Part shown: positions 10,141 through 20,503 of the stretch, piece by piece
Numbering within the stretch: position 1 is the stretch's first letter
Layout: the number at the start of each line of letters is the position of its first letter
The notes under the pieces: model-generated
Seen by the model: only the letters and a program-made list of their open reading frames with translations
Told to the model about the DNA's origin: nothing
The model's database searches: none
Origin: Streptomyces halstedii
GTDB lineage: Bacteria; Actinomycetota; Actinomycetes; Streptomycetales; Streptomycetaceae
NCBI GenBank assembly: GCA_000720535.1
Contig: JOAZ01000028.1
Location: 1 to 64,000 of the forward strand
Direction: 5' to 3'
Length of the DNA stretch: 64,000 bases
Translations under genes and position numbers: made by a program

Positions 10141-10277
10141 GGGGAGATCCTTCAGTCGGGGGCACCCACTATTTGATGCCCGACAGATAAAACAAGGATA
10201 CGGGCGGCACACCCCCGAAGGGGCATACCGCCCGGACCCGGCGCTACTGACGCACGGCCGTCACCGGCCGTGACGGA

Positions 10278-10682
10278 TCAGACGCGACGGCGCTTCGGCG
10301 GACGGCAGCCGTTGTGCGGCGTCGGGGTGACGTCCTGGATCGAACCGACCTCAAGGCCCGTGGCCTGGAGGGAACGGATCGCGGTCTCACGGCCGGAGCC
10401 GGGACCCTTGACGAAGACGTCGACCTTGCGCATGCCGTGCTCCTGCGCGCGGCGGGCGGCCGACTCGGCGGCCATCTGCGCGGCGAAGGGGGTGGACTTG
10501 CGCGAGCCCTTGAAGCCGACGTGGCCGGCGGAGGCCCAGGAGATCACGTTGCCCGAGGGGTCCGTGATCGAGACGATGGTGTTGTTGAACGTGCTCTTGA
10601 TGTGCGCGTGGCCGTGAGCGACGTTCTTCTTTTCCTTGCGACGCACCTTCTTGGCTGCGCCCTGACGACCCTTGGGGGGCAT
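10278..10682 (-). CDS. rpsK: 30S ribosomal protein S11
   Basis: Platform protein of the small subunit, 134 aa. Diagnostic stretches are [30 protein letters not shown] and the C-terminal [18 protein letters not shown]. Part of the infA-rpmJ-rpsM-rpsK-rpoA-rplQ series. Confidence 0.98.
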   Translation of the reverse strand: MPPKGRQGAAKKVRRKEKKNVAHGHAHIKSTFNNTIVSITDPSGNVISWASAGHVGFKGSRKSTPFAAQMAAESAARRAQEHGMRKVDVFVKGPGSGRETAIRSLQATGLEVGSIQDVTPTPHNGCRPPKRRRV

Positions 10683-10787
10683 GTCTTGACTCCAGATGGA
10701 GAGGGGAGGTGATCGGTCCTACAGCGAAGACCGCTGGTTGCTGCGCACGTCCGGCGGACCGGAGACGCGCAGTACGTCCGCTGAGGA

Positions 10788-11168
10788 CTACTTCTTGCCG
10801 GGCTTCTTCTTGCCGGCGATGGCGCGACGCGGGCCCTTGCGGGTACGCGCGTTCGTGCTGGTGCGCTGACCGTGGACCGGCAGACCGCGACGGTGCCGGA
10901 TGCCCTGGTAGCAGCCGATCTCGATCTTGCGGCGGATGTCGCCCTGGATCTCGCGGCGAAGGTCACCCTCGGTGCGGAGGTTGGCGTCCACGTACTCGCG
11001 GATCTTGACCAGGTCCTCTTCGGCCAGGTCACGAACGCGGGTGTTCGGGTTCACGCCGGTGGTGGCGAGGATCTCCTTGGACCGGGTGCGCCCGATACCG
11101 AAGACGTAGGTGAGGGCAACCTCCACGCGCTTTTCGCGCGGGATGTCAACACCTGAAACGCGTGCCAT
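10788..11168 (-). CDS. rpsM: 30S ribosomal protein S13
   Basis: Head protein of the small subunit forming intersubunit bridges, 126 aa. It has [20 protein letters not shown], a helix-two-turn-helix region, [19 protein letters not shown] and a basic tail ending KKPGKK. It follows rpmJ after about 200 bases. Confidence 0.98.
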   Translation of the reverse strand: MARVSGVDIPREKRVEVALTYVFGIGRTRSKEILATTGVNPNTRVRDLAEEDLVKIREYVDANLRTEGDLRREIQGDIRRKIEIGCYQGIRHRRGLPVHGQRTSTNARTRKGPRRAIAGKKKPGKK

Positions 11169-11365
11169 TCAATGGCTCCAGTTGTCATGTCGGGGGTCTT
11201 CCGCAGTACCGCTCCCGAACGCCGACCCCGCCCCTGGGGGAGGAGGTGGTACGCCCGGGTCCCCGGCCCCCGCCGGAGGTGTCGTCAGCCGTGGCTTGGA
11301 CGGGCACTGCGTATGTACGTGTACGTGCGTCGCGCGAAGAGCTGCGAGATGCAGGTGGTCGTGCG

Positions 11366-11479
11366 TCAGCCCTGGCGCTGCTTGTGGCGCAGGTTGTCGC
11401 AGATGACCATGACCCGGCCGTGACGGCGGATCACCTTGCACTTGTCGCAGATCTTCTTGACGCTCGGCTTGACCTTCAT
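11366..11479 (-). CDS. rpmJ: 50S ribosomal protein L36, zinc-binding type
   Basis: Only 37 aa: [19 protein letters not shown] then [18 protein letters not shown]. Cys11, Cys14, Cys27 and His32 form the zinc ribbon, so this is the zinc-dependent (C+) paralogue type. It lies between infA and rpsM as usual. Confidence 0.97.
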   Translation of the reverse strand: MKVKPSVKKICDKCKVIRRHGRVMVICDNLRHKQRQG

Positions 11480-11539
11480 GGGATGTCAGGTTCTCCGGGT
11501 CAGTGCCCACACCACGCCGAAACGGGGTGGCGGCAAGAT

Positions 11540-11761
11540 CTACTTGTACCGGTAGACGATCCGGCCACGCGTCAGGTCGTACGGAGAGAGCTCCACGACG
11601 ACCCGGTCATCCGGGAGGATACGGATGTAGTGCATCCGCATCTTGCCGCTGATGTGCGCGAGGACCTTGTGACCGTTCTGGAGTTCCACCTTGAACATGG
11701 CGTTCGGGAGGGACTCGATCACGGTGCCCTCAATTTCGATGGCACCTTGCTTCTTGGCCAC
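11540..11761 (-). CDS. infA: Translation initiation factor IF-1
   Basis: Binds the 30S A site during initiation; 73-aa OB-fold protein from GTG at 11761 ([12 protein letters not shown], then [14 protein letters not shown] and the C-terminal GRIVYRYK). GAAAGGCGAAGC precedes the GTG; an in-frame ATG at 11827 would add a non-conserved, Cys/Arg-rich segment. First gene of the alpha-operon unit. A possible -10 TAGACT lies about 85 bases upstream on the minus strand, without a clear -35. Confidence 0.96.
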   Translation of the reverse strand: MAKKQGAIEIEGTVIESLPNAMFKVELQNGHKVLAHISGKMRMHYIRILPDDRVVVELSPYDLTRGRIVYRYK

Positions 11762-12007
11762 GCTTCGCCTTTCGAATCGGCTACCTTGATCGACTCTCGT
11801 CCTTGGTGTGCAGACATACGGGCACACTGATGCACGAGAGCCGACGAGTCAGTCTACGTCAGCGGACTCCAAAAGACGAATCCGTCAAGTTTGCCCACTC
11901 GGGCCGATCCGAAAACCAGCCCGCCCCCGTCGGCCAGCGCGCCCGCGCGCCGGAACGCCCCACGGGCGCCGGCCCGCCGCGCCCGGCTCCGTCCGGCCGG
12001 GTGGGCG

Positions 12008-12844
12008 TCAGCCCAGCGGGTCCGGCGCCGGCTCGATGCCGTACTTGGCGAGCCGCTCCCGGCCGCAGTCCGGCGCGGTCAGCACCAGCGGCCCCTGCTC
12101 GGTGAGCGCGATCGAGTGCTCCCAGTGCGAGGACCAGGTCTTGTCCGTCGTGAGGACCGTCCACTCGTCGGCGAGGACCTCCGTCTTCGCCGTACCCAGC
12201 GAGACCATCGGCTCGATCGCCAGGCACACACCGGGGACCAGCTTGATCCCCTTGCCCCGCTTGCGCGAGACGTAGTTCAGCAGGTGCGGGTCCATGTGCA
12301 TCTCGGTGCCGATGCCGTGGCCGCCGTAGTCCTCGATGATCCCGTACTTCCCGGTCGCCGGGCGGGGCTGGCGGCGGATGTAGGACTCGATGGCCTTCGA
12401 GATGTCCACGAGCCGGTTGTTCACCTTCATCGCGGCGATCCCGGCCCACATGGACTCCTCGGTCACCCGGGACAGCTCGACCAGTTCCGGAGCGTGGCCG
12501 GTGCCCACGAAGGCCGTGTAGGCCGCGTCGCCGTGCCAGCCGTCCACGATCGCGCCGGCGTCGATGGAGATGATGTCGCCGTCCTTCAGGACGGTCTTGT
12601 CGTCCGGGATGCCGTGCACGACCACCTCGTTGACCGAGGTGCAGATCGTCGCGGGGAATCCGCCGTACCCCAGGAAGTTCGACGTCGCGCCGTGGTCCGC
12701 GATCACCTTGCGGGCGACCTCGTCCAGGTCCTTGGTGGTGGCGCCGGGGACCGCGGCCTCACGGGTGGCGGCGTGGACGGCGGCGACCACCAGCCCCGCC
12801 TCGCGCATCTTCGCGATCTGCTCGGGGGTCTTGATCTGCACCAT
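12008..12844 (-). CDS. map: Methionine aminopeptidase, type I
   Basis: Removes the initiator Met from nascent proteins. The 278-aa protein carries the five pita-bread metal ligands: Asp95, Asp106, His176, Glu211 and Glu242 (within IDAGAIVDGWHGD, GGHGIGTEMH, IEPMV and WEHS). ATG at 12844 starts the conserved MVQIKTPEQIAKMREAG. It is separated from adk by a strong hairpin and from infA by about 245 bases, so it may be its own unit. Confidence 0.96.
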   Translation of the reverse strand: MVQIKTPEQIAKMREAGLVVAAVHAATREAAVPGATTKDLDEVARKVIADHGATSNFLGYGGFPATICTSVNEVVVHGIPDDKTVLKDGDIISIDAGAIVDGWHGDAAYTAFVGTGHAPELVELSRVTEESMWAGIAAMKVNNRLVDISKAIESYIRRQPRPATGKYGIIEDYGGHGIGTEMHMDPHLLNYVSRKRGKGIKLVPGVCLAIEPMVSLGTAKTEVLADEWTVLTTDKTWSSHWEHSIALTEQGPLVLTAPDCGRERLAKYGIEPAPDPLG

Positions 12845-12906
12845 CTGCTCGGCGCCTCTCTGCCTGTGGTGGGAACGGTCGATGCCGTACTCCACGATAC
12901 GGCGCA

Positions 12907-12948
12907 CACAGTCGGCCGCGGCGCCCGAAGGCGTCGCGGCCGACTGTG
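12907..12948. terminator. Strong hairpin between adk and map
   Basis: A stem of about 19 bp (outer arm CACAGTCGGCCGCG, one internal mismatch) with a CGAA tetraloop. It lies 23 bases after the adk stop, ending the secY-adk unit before map. Confidence 0.75.
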
Positions 12949-12970
12949 GTGGTACGGGGTGAGGACCCGG

Positions 12971-13627
12971 TCAGCCCTCGGACTTCTCCAGAGCCTCCAT
13001 CGCGCGGTCGGTCACCTCGGTGACCTTGCCGAGCGCGGAGATCGTCACGACCAGACCCTGGGTCCGGTAGTAGTCGATGATCGGCTCGGTCTGCGTGTGG
13101 TAGACCTCCAGCCGGGTGCGCACGGTCTCCTCGCTGTCGTCGTCACGCTGGTACAGCTCGCCGCCGCAGACGTCACAGACGCCCTCGGTCTTCGGCGGGT
13201 TGTACGTCACGTGGAAGACGTGCGCGCTGTCGTTACGGCAGATGCGGCGGCCCGCGATGCGCTTGACCACCTCGTCCTCGGGGACCTCCAGGTCCAGGAC
13301 CGCGTCCAGCGCGACACCCTCGTCACGGAGCATCCCGTCGAGAGCCTCGGCCTGTCCCACGTTGCGCGGGAAGCCGTCCAGCAGGAAGCCGCCCACGGCG
13401 TCCGGCTGGGCCATGCGGTCCTTGGCCATTCCGATGGTGACTTCGTCCGGCACCAGCTGCCCCGCGTCCATGAAGGCGCGGGCCCGCTTGCCAAGGTCGG
13501 TGCCCTGGCTGATGTTGGCGCGGAAGAGGTCGCCCGTGGAGATGTGCGGAATCGAGAGATTCTTGGCAAGGTACGCGGCCTGCGTACCCTTGCCGGCACC
13601 GGGCGGCCCGACGAGGACAATTCGCAT
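12971..13627 (-). CDS. adk: Adenylate kinase
   Basis: Interconverts 2 ADP with ATP and AMP. The 218-aa long-form enzyme has the P-loop GPPGAGKGT (residues 7-15), AMP-site HISTGDLFR and [10 protein letters not shown], and a LID with one CxxC pair (CDVCGG) while the first pair is replaced (ICRNDSAH); full zinc coordination is therefore doubtful. The ATG shares one base with the secY stop (TGATG), so translation is probably coupled. Confidence 0.97.
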   Translation of the reverse strand: MRIVLVGPPGAGKGTQAAYLAKNLSIPHISTGDLFRANISQGTDLGKRARAFMDAGQLVPDEVTIGMAKDRMAQPDAVGGFLLDGFPRNVGQAEALDGMLRDEGVALDAVLDLEVPEDEVVKRIAGRRICRNDSAHVFHVTYNPPKTEGVCDVCGGELYQRDDDSEETVRTRLEVYHTQTEPIIDYYRTQGLVVTISALGKVTEVTDRAMEALEKSEG

Positions 13628-14946
13628 CAGCGGAGGAACCCTTCGTAATTGCGCTGCTGGAGCTGACTCTCGATCTGCTTCACGGTCTCCAGACCCACAC
13701 CCACGATGATCAGGATGCTCGTCCCGCCGAACGGGAAGTTCTGGTTCGCACCGCCGAAGCCCGCCAACGCCATCGTCGGCACAAGAGCGATCAGACCCAG
13801 ATACAGCGAGCCCGGCCAGGTGATCCGGTTGAGCACGTAGCTCAGGTACTCGGCAGTAGGTCGACCAGCCCGGATACCCGGGATGAAGCCACCATACTTC
13901 TTCATGTTGTCGGCGACTTCCTCGGGGTTGAACGAAATCGCCACGTAGAAGAAGGCGAAGAACACGATCAACAGGAAGTACGTGGCGATGTAGTAGGGGT
14001 GGTCACCCTTGACGAAGTGCGCCTGGATCCAGGTCGCCCAGCCCGCGGTGGAATTGGAGAACTGGACGATGAGAGCGGGAATGTAGAGCAGCGAAGAAGC
14101 GAAGATGACGGGGATCACACCCGCCTGGTTCACCTTCAGCGGGATGTATGTGGACGTACCGCCGTACGACCGGCGCCCGATCATCCGCTTCGCGTACTGG
14201 ACGGGGACCCGGCGCTGGGCCTGCTCGACGAAGACGACGAGGCCGACCATCACGAAGCCGATCAGGATCACCGTGATGAACTCGATCCAGCCGTCGGCCA
14301 GCTTGCCGCTCTCCTTGATGGTCCACAGGGCCGCGGGGAAGCTGGCGGCGATCGAGATGAACATCAGGATCGACATGCCGTTGCCGATGCCGCGGTCGGT
14401 GATCAGCTCACCGAGCCACATGACGGCGGCGGTGCCGGCGGTCATCGTGACGACCATGACGACCGTGGTGAACATCGACTGGTTCGGGACGATCTGACTG
14501 GCCACGGGGCAGCCGCTGAACAGCGCGCCGCTGCGCGCGGTGGCGACCAGGCCGGTGCCCTGGAGGATGGCCAGCGCGACGGTCAGATACCGCGTGTACT
14601 GCGTGATCTTGGCCGTGCCCGACTGCCCCTCCTTCTTGAGGGCTTCGAGCCGGGGGATGACGACGGTCAGCAGCTGAAGGATGATGCTGGCCGTGATGTA
14701 CGGCATGATGCCGAGCGCGAAGATCGTGATCTGCAGCAGTGCACCACCGCTGAACATGTTCACCAGGCCGAAGAGGCTGTTGTTGCCCTCGCTTGCCTGA
14801 TTAACACAAATCTGGACGTTCTCGTAGCTCACCCCCGGTACGGGAATGTGCGCACCGAGACGGTAGAGCACGATGATGCCGAGCGTGAAGAGCAGCTTCT
14901 TGCGCAGGTCGGGCGTCTTGAACGCCCGGGCGAACGCGGTGAGCAC
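13627..14946 (-). CDS. secY: Protein translocase subunit SecY
   Basis: Channel subunit of the Sec translocon; 439 aa with ten predicted membrane helices. It starts [20 protein letters not shown] and contains the plug region, GNGMSILMF and the cytoplasmic C5 loop [21 protein letters not shown] at 14946 follows GCAGGAGG at ideal spacing; upstream in-frame codons are not conserved. A hairpin separates it from rplO, so it must have its own promoter in the 220-base gap. Partner SecE is encoded at 52358-52645. Confidence 0.97.
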   Translation of the reverse strand: MLTAFARAFKTPDLRKKLLFTLGIIVLYRLGAHIPVPGVSYENVQICVNQASEGNNSLFGLVNMFSGGALLQITIFALGIMPYITASIILQLLTVVIPRLEALKKEGQSGTAKITQYTRYLTVALAILQGTGLVATARSGALFSGCPVASQIVPNQSMFTTVVMVVTMTAGTAAVMWLGELITDRGIGNGMSILMFISIAASFPAALWTIKESGKLADGWIEFITVILIGFVMVGLVVFVEQAQRRVPVQYAKRMIGRRSYGGTSTYIPLKVNQAGVIPVIFASSLLYIPALIVQFSNSTAGWATWIQAHFVKGDHPYYIATYFLLIVFFAFFYVAISFNPEEVADNMKKYGGFIPGIRAGRPTAEYLSYVLNRITWPGSLYLGLIALVPTMALAGFGGANQNFPFGGTSILIIVGVGLETVKQIESQLQQRNYEGFLR

Positions 14947-15102
14947 GGTGCCTCCTGCGACCCCCGCGCAAAAGCGTGAGGTGACGGTCTTGAGGATCGA
15001 CGAATAGGTAACAGCCAAAGGACCCCGGGCGGTTGCCCAAGGCGTACCACAGCTACAGTGCACGCCACCTTACCGGCGGACATGCCCCCCTAGGAACGAC
15101 CA

Positions 15103-15136
15103 ACCGGGGATGCCCCATATGAGAGGCATCCCCGGT
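15103..15136 (-). terminator. Hairpin between rplO and secY
   Basis: Perfect 12-bp stem (ACCGGGGATGCC/GGCATCCCCGGT) with a 10-base loop, 35 bases after the rplO stop. It ends the spc operon before secY-adk. Confidence 0.7.
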
Positions 15137-15170
15137 CGGATGTTCAGAGCACCGGCTTGTCCGAGTTGTC

Positions 15171-15626
15171 TCAGACGAGTTCGGTGACGGTGCCGCCGGC
15201 AGCGGCGATCTTCTCCTTGGCGGAGCCGGAGACGGCGTCAACCGAAACCTGCAGCGCCACGGAGATCTCGCCCTGTCCGAGGACCTTGACGAGGTTGTTG
15301 TCACGCACGGCGCCCTTGGCGACCAGGTCGGCCACCGTGACCTCTCCACCCTCGGGGTAGAGCGTCGCGAGCTTGTCCAGGTTCACGACCTGGTACTCCG
15401 TGCGGAACGGGTTCTTGAAGCCCTTGAGCTTCGGGAGACGCATGTGGAGGGGCATCTGCCCACCCTCGAAGCGCTCCGGAACCTGGTAACGAGCCTTCGT
15501 ACCCTTGGTACCACGGCCTGCGGTCTTACCCTTGGACGCCTCACCACGACCCACACGGGTCTTGGCGGTCTTGGCGCCCGGGGCAGGCCGGAGGTTGTGG
15601 GCCTTCAGCGGGCTGTTCTCCGCCAT
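15171..15626 (-). CDS. rplO: 50S ribosomal protein L15
   Basis: Assembly protein of the large subunit, 151 aa, starting [20 protein letters not shown] with the Gly/Lys-rich [17 protein letters not shown] region. ATG at 15626 lies one base after the rpmD stop, and its GAGGAGG-type binding site is inside rpmD; the six-residue longer start is unlikely. Confidence 0.97.
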   Translation of the reverse strand: MAENSPLKAHNLRPAPGAKTAKTRVGRGEASKGKTAGRGTKGTKARYQVPERFEGGQMPLHMRLPKLKGFKNPFRTEYQVVNLDKLATLYPEGGEVTVADLVAKGAVRDNNLVKVLGQGEISVALQVSVDAVSGSAKEKIAAAGGTVTELV

Positions 15627-15627
15627 G

Positions 15628-15810
15628 TCAGTCAACCTCCTCAACCGTCACGAGGTGGCGGACGGTGTGCACCATTCCGCGGAACTCGGGGCGGTCCTCC
15701 TTGACAACCGAGTCGTTCAGGCGCTTGAGCCCGAGCGAACGCAGGGTGTCGCGGTGGTTCTGCTTGCTGCCGATGTACGACTTCGTCTGCGTGATCCTGA
15801 GGCGAGCCAT
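15628..15810 (-). CDS. rpmD: 50S ribosomal protein L30
   Basis: 60-aa protein, [20 protein letters not shown] then [13 protein letters not shown] and [11 protein letters not shown]. Its ATG overlaps the rpsE stop by one base (TAATG), which suggests coupled translation. Confidence 0.97.
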   Translation of the reverse strand: MARLRITQTKSYIGSKQNHRDTLRSLGLKRLNDSVVKEDRPEFRGMVHTVRHLVTVEEVD

Positions 15811-16412
15811 TACGCACCCGCTCCCGCACGCGCACGAAGCAGAGCCGCGGGGGCGACGTCCTCAAGGGGCAGACCGCGGCGGGCCGCGATCTCCTCGGGA
15901 CGCTGCAGGCCCTGGAGGGCCGCCACGGTCGCGTGCACGATGTTGATCGGGTTCGACGAACCGAGCGACTTCGACAGGATGTCGTGGACGCCGGCGCACT
16001 CCAGGACGGCGCGCACCGGGCCACCCGCGATCACACCGGTACCGGGGGAAGCAGGCTTGAGCAGGACGACGCCCGCGGCCTTCTCGCCCTGGATCGGGTG
16101 CGGGATGGTGCCCTGGATACGCGGGACCTTGAAGAAGCTCTTCTTGGCCTCTTCGACGCCCTTGGCGATGGCCGCGGGAACTTCCTTGGCCTTGCCGTAT
16201 CCGACACCCACGGTGCCGTCACCGTCGCCCACCACGACCAGCGCGGTGAAGCTGAAGCGACGACCACCCTTCACTACCTTGGCGACACGGTTGATCGCGA
16301 CGACACGCTCGACGTACGCGGTCTTCTCGGCGGCTGCGCCACCGTCACGGCCCTTCCGGTCCCGCCGCTCGCCGCCACCGGCACCGCTTCCGCGGCGCTG
16401 GGGTCCAGCCAT
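15810..16412 (-). CDS. rpsE: 30S ribosomal protein S5
   Basis: Accuracy-related small-subunit protein, 200 aa. A Gly/Arg-rich N-terminal extension (about 30 residues) precedes the dsRNA-binding-like domain ([19 protein letters not shown]) and the S5 fold ([20 protein letters not shown]). It follows rplR after about 45 bases. Confidence 0.97.
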   Translation of the reverse strand: MAGPQRRGSGAGGGERRDRKGRDGGAAAEKTAYVERVVAINRVAKVVKGGRRFSFTALVVVGDGDGTVGVGYGKAKEVPAAIAKGVEEAKKSFFKVPRIQGTIPHPIQGEKAAGVVLLKPASPGTGVIAGGPVRAVLECAGVHDILSKSLGSSNPINIVHATVAALQGLQRPEEIAARRGLPLEDVAPAALLRARAGAGA

Positions 16413-16458
16413 TGGATTTACCTCTCTCTGTTACGTCCGCTGTGCGTAGGAACCGGGG

Positions 16459-16842
16459 CTAGAACTTCAGTCCGGCTTCACGGGCGGCGTCAGCCAGAGC
16501 GGCAATCCGCCCGGCGTACTGGTTACCACCGCGGTCAAACACGACGGCCTCGACGCCTGCGGCCTTGGCACGCTCGGCGACCAGGGCGCCGACCTGCTTG
16601 GCCTGGGCGCTCTTGTCACCCTCGCCACCACGGATCGACGTGTCCAGGGTCGACGCCGAGGCGAGCGTGTGGCCCGCGACGTCGTCGATGACCTGGGCGA
16701 CGATGTGGCGGTTGGAACGCGTCACGACCAAGCGGGGACGCTCCGGCGAGCCGGAGATGTGCTTGCGGACGCGGATGTGGCGCCGCTTGAGAGCGGCGCG
16801 CTTGTACGCGTCGCCCTTGGCGATCTTCACACCGTATGCCAT
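16459..16842 (-). CDS. rplR: 50S ribosomal protein L18
   Basis: 5S rRNA-binding protein, 127 aa, with the basic N-terminus [20 protein letters not shown] and C-terminal [20 protein letters not shown]. It starts two bases after rplF ends. Confidence 0.97.
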   Translation of the reverse strand: MAYGVKIAKGDAYKRAALKRRHIRVRKHISGSPERPRLVVTRSNRHIVAQVIDDVAGHTLASASTLDTSIRGGEGDKSAQAKQVGALVAERAKAAGVEAVVFDRGGNQYAGRIAALADAAREAGLKF

Positions 16843-16844
16843 GG

Positions 16845-17384
16845 CTACTTACCAGCCTTTCCGACCTTGCGGCGGATGACCTCGCCCGCGTACTTGACGC
16901 CCTTGGCCTTGTACGGGTCGGGCTTCCGCAGCTTGCGGATGTTGGCGGCTACCTCGCCGACCTTCTGCTTGTCGATGCCCTCGACGCTGAGCTTCGTGGG
17001 CGACTCGACCTTGAAGGTGATGCCCTCCGGAGCCTCGATGAGGATCGGGTGGCTGTAGCCCAGGGCGAACTCCAGGTTGGAGCCCTTCGCCTGGACGCGG
17101 TAACCGACACCGCTGATTTCGAGCGCCTTGCTGTATCCCTGGGTCACACCGGTGATCATGTTCGCCACCAGCGTGCGGGACAGGCCGTGAAGGGCCTTGT
17201 TCTGACGCTCGTCGTTCGGGCGGGAGACGCTGAGCACGCCGTCCTCACCCTTGGTGACCTCGATCGGCGCGGCGACGGTGTGCGTGAGGGAACCCTTGGG
17301 GCCCTTCACCGCGACCGTGCGGCCATCGATGGTGACGTCCACACCGGCGGGAACCTGGATGGGGAGCTTGCCGATTCGCGACAT
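16845..17384 (-). CDS. rplF: 50S ribosomal protein L6
   Basis: 179-aa two-domain protein near the sarcin-ricin loop. [20 protein letters not shown] and the C-terminal [18 protein letters not shown] are diagnostic. Part of the spc series rpsH-rplF-rplR. Confidence 0.98.
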   Translation of the reverse strand: MSRIGKLPIQVPAGVDVTIDGRTVAVKGPKGSLTHTVAAPIEVTKGEDGVLSVSRPNDERQNKALHGLSRTLVANMITGVTQGYSKALEISGVGYRVQAKGSNLEFALGYSHPILIEAPEGITFKVESPTKLSVEGIDKQKVGEVAANIRKLRKPDPYKAKGVKYAGEVIRRKVGKAGK

Positions 17385-17405
17385 GAGCTTTTCCTCCGTT
17401 CCCGA

Positions 17406-17804
17406 CTACCAGACGTAGGCGAGGACTTCCCCACCTACGCCCTTCTTGCTGGCCTGCTGGCCGGTCAGGAGACCGTGGGACGTGGAGATGATCGCCACGC
17501 CCAGGCCGCCGAGGACCTTCGGCAGGTTGGTGGACTTTGCGTAGACACGCAGACCCGGCTTCGAAATGCGCTTGATGCCGGCGATCGAACGCTCGCGGTT
17601 GGGCCCGAACTTCAGCTCCAGGACGAGGTTCTTGCCGACCTCGGCGTCCTCGACCTTCCAGCCGGTGATGAAGCCCTCCTGCTGGAGGATCTCCGCGATG
17701 TGCGACTTGATCTTGCTGTGCGGCATCGCGACATCGTCGTGATACGCCGAGTTCGCGTTGCGCAGACGCGTGAGCATGTCTGCGATGGGATCAGTCATGG
17801 TCAT
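17406..17804 (-). CDS. rpsH: 30S ribosomal protein S8
   Basis: 132-aa 16S rRNA-binding protein starting [17 protein letters not shown] and ending [14 protein letters not shown] at 17804 is preferred (GAAGG upstream; same form as other Streptomyces S8); an ATG two codons later is possible. In E. coli S8 represses the spc operon, but no S8-binding mimic was recognised here. Confidence 0.97.
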   Translation of the reverse strand: MTMTDPIADMLTRLRNANSAYHDDVAMPHSKIKSHIAEILQQEGFITGWKVEDAEVGKNLVLELKFGPNRERSIAGIKRISKPGLRVYAKSTNLPKVLGGLGVAIISTSHGLLTGQQASKKGVGGEVLAYVW

Positions 17805-18027
17805 GAGTTGGCCTTCGGCCTCTCTCGCCGGGGTTTCCTGTATGCGCCATCCCTCTCCCCACTCAGTGGCGGGACGGGTGCGGTGCGGGGACCTACGGCG
17901 TAGTAAGTCGGTCAGGGCGGCAGGCGCCCAACCCTTCAAGCCTACGGCATGAAGAGCGGGGCTCCTGCCGACCAGATACTTACCGAGAGCTTTCCGGTAC
18001 TCCCAACGCCCGAGGGCGGGGGGAAAG

Positions 18028-18213
18028 TTACCAGGAGCTCTTGGTCACGCCCGGCAGCTCGCCACGGTGAGCCATCTCACGAAGGCACACGCGGCACAGG
18101 CCGAACTTGCGGTAGACGGAGTGGGGCCGGCCGCAGCGCTGGCAGCGGGTGTACCCGCGGACGCCGAACTTCGGCTTGCGGGCGGCCTTAGCGATCAGAG
18201 CCTTCTTCGCCAC
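18028..18213 (-). CDS. rpsN: 30S ribosomal protein S14, zinc-binding type Z
   Basis: 61-aa short S14 with Cys24-x2-Cys27 and Cys40-x2-Cys43 ([18 protein letters not shown]), the zinc-dependent form. It sits three bases after rplE. The 223 bases between it and rpsH show no gene. Confidence 0.98.
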   Translation of the reverse strand: MAKKALIAKAARKPKFGVRGYTRCQRCGRPHSVYRKFGLCRVCLREMAHRGELPGVTKSSW

Positions 18214-18215
18214 GG

Positions 18216-18773
18216 TCAGTTCTCCTTGAACGGGAAGCCGAGGTGACGAAGGAGGGCACGACCCTCGTCGTCGTTGGTCGCCGTGGTCACCACGGTGATG
18301 TCCATGCCCCGGACCCGGTCGATCTTGTCCTGGTCGATCTCGTGGAACATGACCTGCTCCGTGAGACCGAAGGTGTAGTTGCCACGGCCGTCGAACTGCT
18401 TGGGCGACAGGCCGCGGAAGTCACGGATACGCGGAAGCGCGAGCGACAGCGTACGGTCCAGGAACTCCCACATGCGGTCACCACGGAGGGTGACGTGGCA
18501 GCCGATCGGCTGCCCCTCGCGCAGCTTGAACTGCGCGATCGACTTGCGGGCCTTGGTGACGGCCGGCTTCTGACCGGTGATCGTGGTGAGGTCCCTGACG
18601 GCACCGTCGATCAGCTTGGAGTCGCGGGCGGCGTCGCCCACACCCATGTTGACCACGATCTTGACCAGACCGGGAACCTGCATGACGTTCTCGTACGAGA
18701 ACTCCTCACGCAGCTTGCCGGCGATTTCCTCGCGGTAGCGCGTCTTGAGACGCGGCGCAGTGGTGGCAGTCAT
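18216..18773 (-). CDS. rplE: 50S ribosomal protein L5
   Basis: 185-aa 5S rRNA-binding protein, with [35 protein letters not shown] and [18 protein letters not shown]. Its ATG overlaps the rplX stop by one base (TGATG). Confidence 0.98.
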   Translation of the reverse strand: MTATTAPRLKTRYREEIAGKLREEFSYENVMQVPGLVKIVVNMGVGDAARDSKLIDGAVRDLTTITGQKPAVTKARKSIAQFKLREGQPIGCHVTLRGDRMWEFLDRTLSLALPRIRDFRGLSPKQFDGRGNYTFGLTEQVMFHEIDQDKIDRVRGMDITVVTTATNDDEGRALLRHLGFPFKEN

Positions 18774-19096
18774 CAGATGTCCTCACCGGTCCGCTTGGCA
18801 ACGCGGATCTTCTTGCCCTCGTCGTCGAAGCGGTAGCCGACGCGGGTGACGACCTTGTTGCCGTCCTTCTCCACGACCAGCTGCACGTTGCTGACGTGAA
18901 TCGGGGCCTCGGTGGTGACAATGCCACCGGTCTGCGAGCCGCGAGCCGTCTGACCGGCCTTGGTGTGCTTCTTGACCCGGTTGACACCCTCGACGAGGAC
19001 GCGGTCCTGAGCGGGGTAGGCCACGATGACCTTGCCCTGCTTGCCCTTGTCCTTACCGGTGATGACCTGGACCAGGTCGCCCTTCTTGATCTTCAT
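18773..19096 (-). CDS. rplX: 50S ribosomal protein L24
   Basis: 107-aa KOW-motif protein ([20 protein letters not shown]) needed early in 50S assembly. It starts two bases after rplN and ends overlapping rplE. Confidence 0.98.
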   Translation of the reverse strand: MKIKKGDLVQVITGKDKGKQGKVIVAYPAQDRVLVEGVNRVKKHTKAGQTARGSQTGGIVTTEAPIHVSNVQLVVEKDGNKVVTRVGYRFDDEGKKIRVAKRTGEDI

Positions 19097-19098
19097 GC

Positions 19099-19467
19099 TT
19101 ACAGCACCTCCGGCGCGAGCGAGATGATCTTCATGAACTTCTTCTCGCGCAGCTCTCGGCCCACCGGGCCGAAGATACGGGTGCCGCGGGGGTCGCCGTC
19201 GTTCTTGAGAATGACAGCGGCGTTCTCGTCGAAGCGGATGTACGAGCCATCCTGGCGACGACGCTCCTTGACGGTGCGAACGATGACGGCCTTGACGACG
19301 TCACCCTTCTTCACGTTGCCACCGGGGATCGCGTCCTTGACGGTGGCGACGATGACGTCACCGATGCCCGCGTAGCGGCGACCCGAGCCACCGAGAACAC
19401 GGATGGTGAGAATTTCCTTCGCACCCGTGTTGTCGGCGACGCGCAGTCGCGACTCCTGCTGGATCAC
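19099..19467 (-). CDS. rplN: 50S ribosomal protein L14
   Basis: 122-aa intersubunit-bridge protein, [20 protein letters not shown] with the signature [15 protein letters not shown]. First gene of the spc-type unit, separated from rpsQ by 100 bases with a strong hairpin. Confidence 0.98.
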   Translation of the reverse strand: MIQQESRLRVADNTGAKEILTIRVLGGSGRRYAGIGDVIVATVKDAIPGGNVKKGDVVKAVIVRTVKERRRQDGSYIRFDENAAVILKNDGDPRGTRIFGPVGRELREKKFMKIISLAPEVL

Positions 19468-19495
19468 GTCTATCTCCTGATCGTCTGCCGGTTCC

Positions 19496-19527
19496 CGGCA
19501 GGGGCTCTTTCACAAGAGCCCCTGCCG
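19496..19527 (-). terminator. Hairpin separating rpsQ and rplN
   Basis: Perfect 14-bp stem (CGGCAGGGGCTCTT/AAGAGCCCCTGCCG) with a 4-base loop, 40 bases past the rpsQ stop. It marks the S10/spc operon boundary as a terminator or attenuator; no U-run follows on the minus strand. Confidence 0.65.
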
Positions 19528-19567
19528 AGCCTGGCGGAACTGGCCTGAGGGGAGTTCCCCTCAGGAA

Positions 19568-19855
19568 TTACTTGGCCTTTTCGAGGATCTCGACGATGCG
19601 CCAGCGCTTCGTCGCGGACAGCGGACGCGTCTCCATGATGAGGACGCGGTCACCGACGCCTGCGGCGTTCTGCTCGTCGTGGGCCTTGAGCTTGTTCGTA
19701 CGGCGGATGACCTTGCCGTACAGCGCGTGCTTGACGCGGTCCTCGACAGCGACGACGACGGTCTTGTCCATCTTGTCGCTGACGACCAGACCCTCACGGG
19801 TCTTGCGGAAACCGCGGTCGCTCGTCTTGGTCTCAGTCACAGTGCTCTCGCTCAT
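19568..19855 (-). CDS. rpsQ: 30S ribosomal protein S17
   Basis: 95-aa primary rRNA-binding protein, with [20 protein letters not shown] and [13 protein letters not shown]-like core ([20 protein letters not shown]). Its ATG overlaps the rpmC stop by one base. Last gene of the S10 unit. Confidence 0.97.
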   Translation of the reverse strand: MSESTVTETKTSDRGFRKTREGLVVSDKMDKTVVVAVEDRVKHALYGKVIRRTNKLKAHDEQNAAGVGDRVLIMETRPLSATKRWRIVEILEKAK

Positions 19856-20079
19856 CAGACGCTCTCCACCGTCTCGATGCCCAGCTCGCGCTCACGCATC
19901 AGGGTGTAGATCCGGGCGATGTCCTTACGGACGGACTTGAGCCGACCGTGGTTCTCAAGCTGGCCCGTCGCCGCCTGGAAGCGGAGGTTGAACAGCTCTT
20001 CCTTGGCCTCGCGGAGCTTGTTGAGGAGCTCCTCGTTGCCCAGCTCGCGCAGCTCGGACGCCTTGGTTCCGGCCGACAT
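19855..20079 (-). CDS. rpmC: 50S ribosomal protein L29
   Basis: 74-aa exit-tunnel protein, [20 protein letters not shown] and [17 protein letters not shown]. The ATG at 20079 overlaps the rplP stop by one base; a GTG one codon earlier is an alternative. Confidence 0.97.
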   Translation of the reverse strand: MSAGTKASELRELGNEELLNKLREAKEELFNLRFQAATGQLENHGRLKSVRKDIARIYTLMRERELGIETVESV

Positions 20080-20498
20080 CACGACTCACCTGCCTCGCGC
20101 CGAACGATCCGGCACTTCATCGGAAGCTTGTGAGCAGCGCGGGTGAGCGCCTCACGAGCAATCTTCTCGTTCGGGTAGGACAGCTCGAACATCACCCGAC
20201 CGGGCTTGACGTTCGCGATCCACCACTCGGGAGAACCCTTACCGGAACCCATGCGGGTCTCGGCGGGCTTCTTCGTCAGGGGGCGGTCCGGGTAGATGTT
20301 GATCCAGACCTTGCCGCCACGCTTGATGTGGCGGGTCATCGCGATACGAGCTGCCTCGATCTGGCGGTTCGTCACGTACGCCGGGGTCAGCGCCTGGATG
20401 CCGTACTCGCCGAACGCAACCTGCGTGCCACCCTTGGACATACCGCTGCGCTTCGGGTGGTGCTGCTTGCGGTGCTTGACCCTACGGGGGATCAGCAT
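20079..20498 (-). CDS. rplP: 50S ribosomal protein L16
   Basis: 139-aa A-site-region protein, [38 protein letters not shown]-type block and [18 protein letters not shown]. Follows rpsC after five bases. Confidence 0.98.
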   Translation of the reverse strand: MLIPRRVKHRKQHHPKRSGMSKGGTQVAFGEYGIQALTPAYVTNRQIEAARIAMTRHIKRGGKVWINIYPDRPLTKKPAETRMGSGKGSPEWWIANVKPGRVMFELSYPNEKIAREALTRAAHKLPMKCRIVRREAGES

Positions 20499-20503
20499 TT
20501 CGG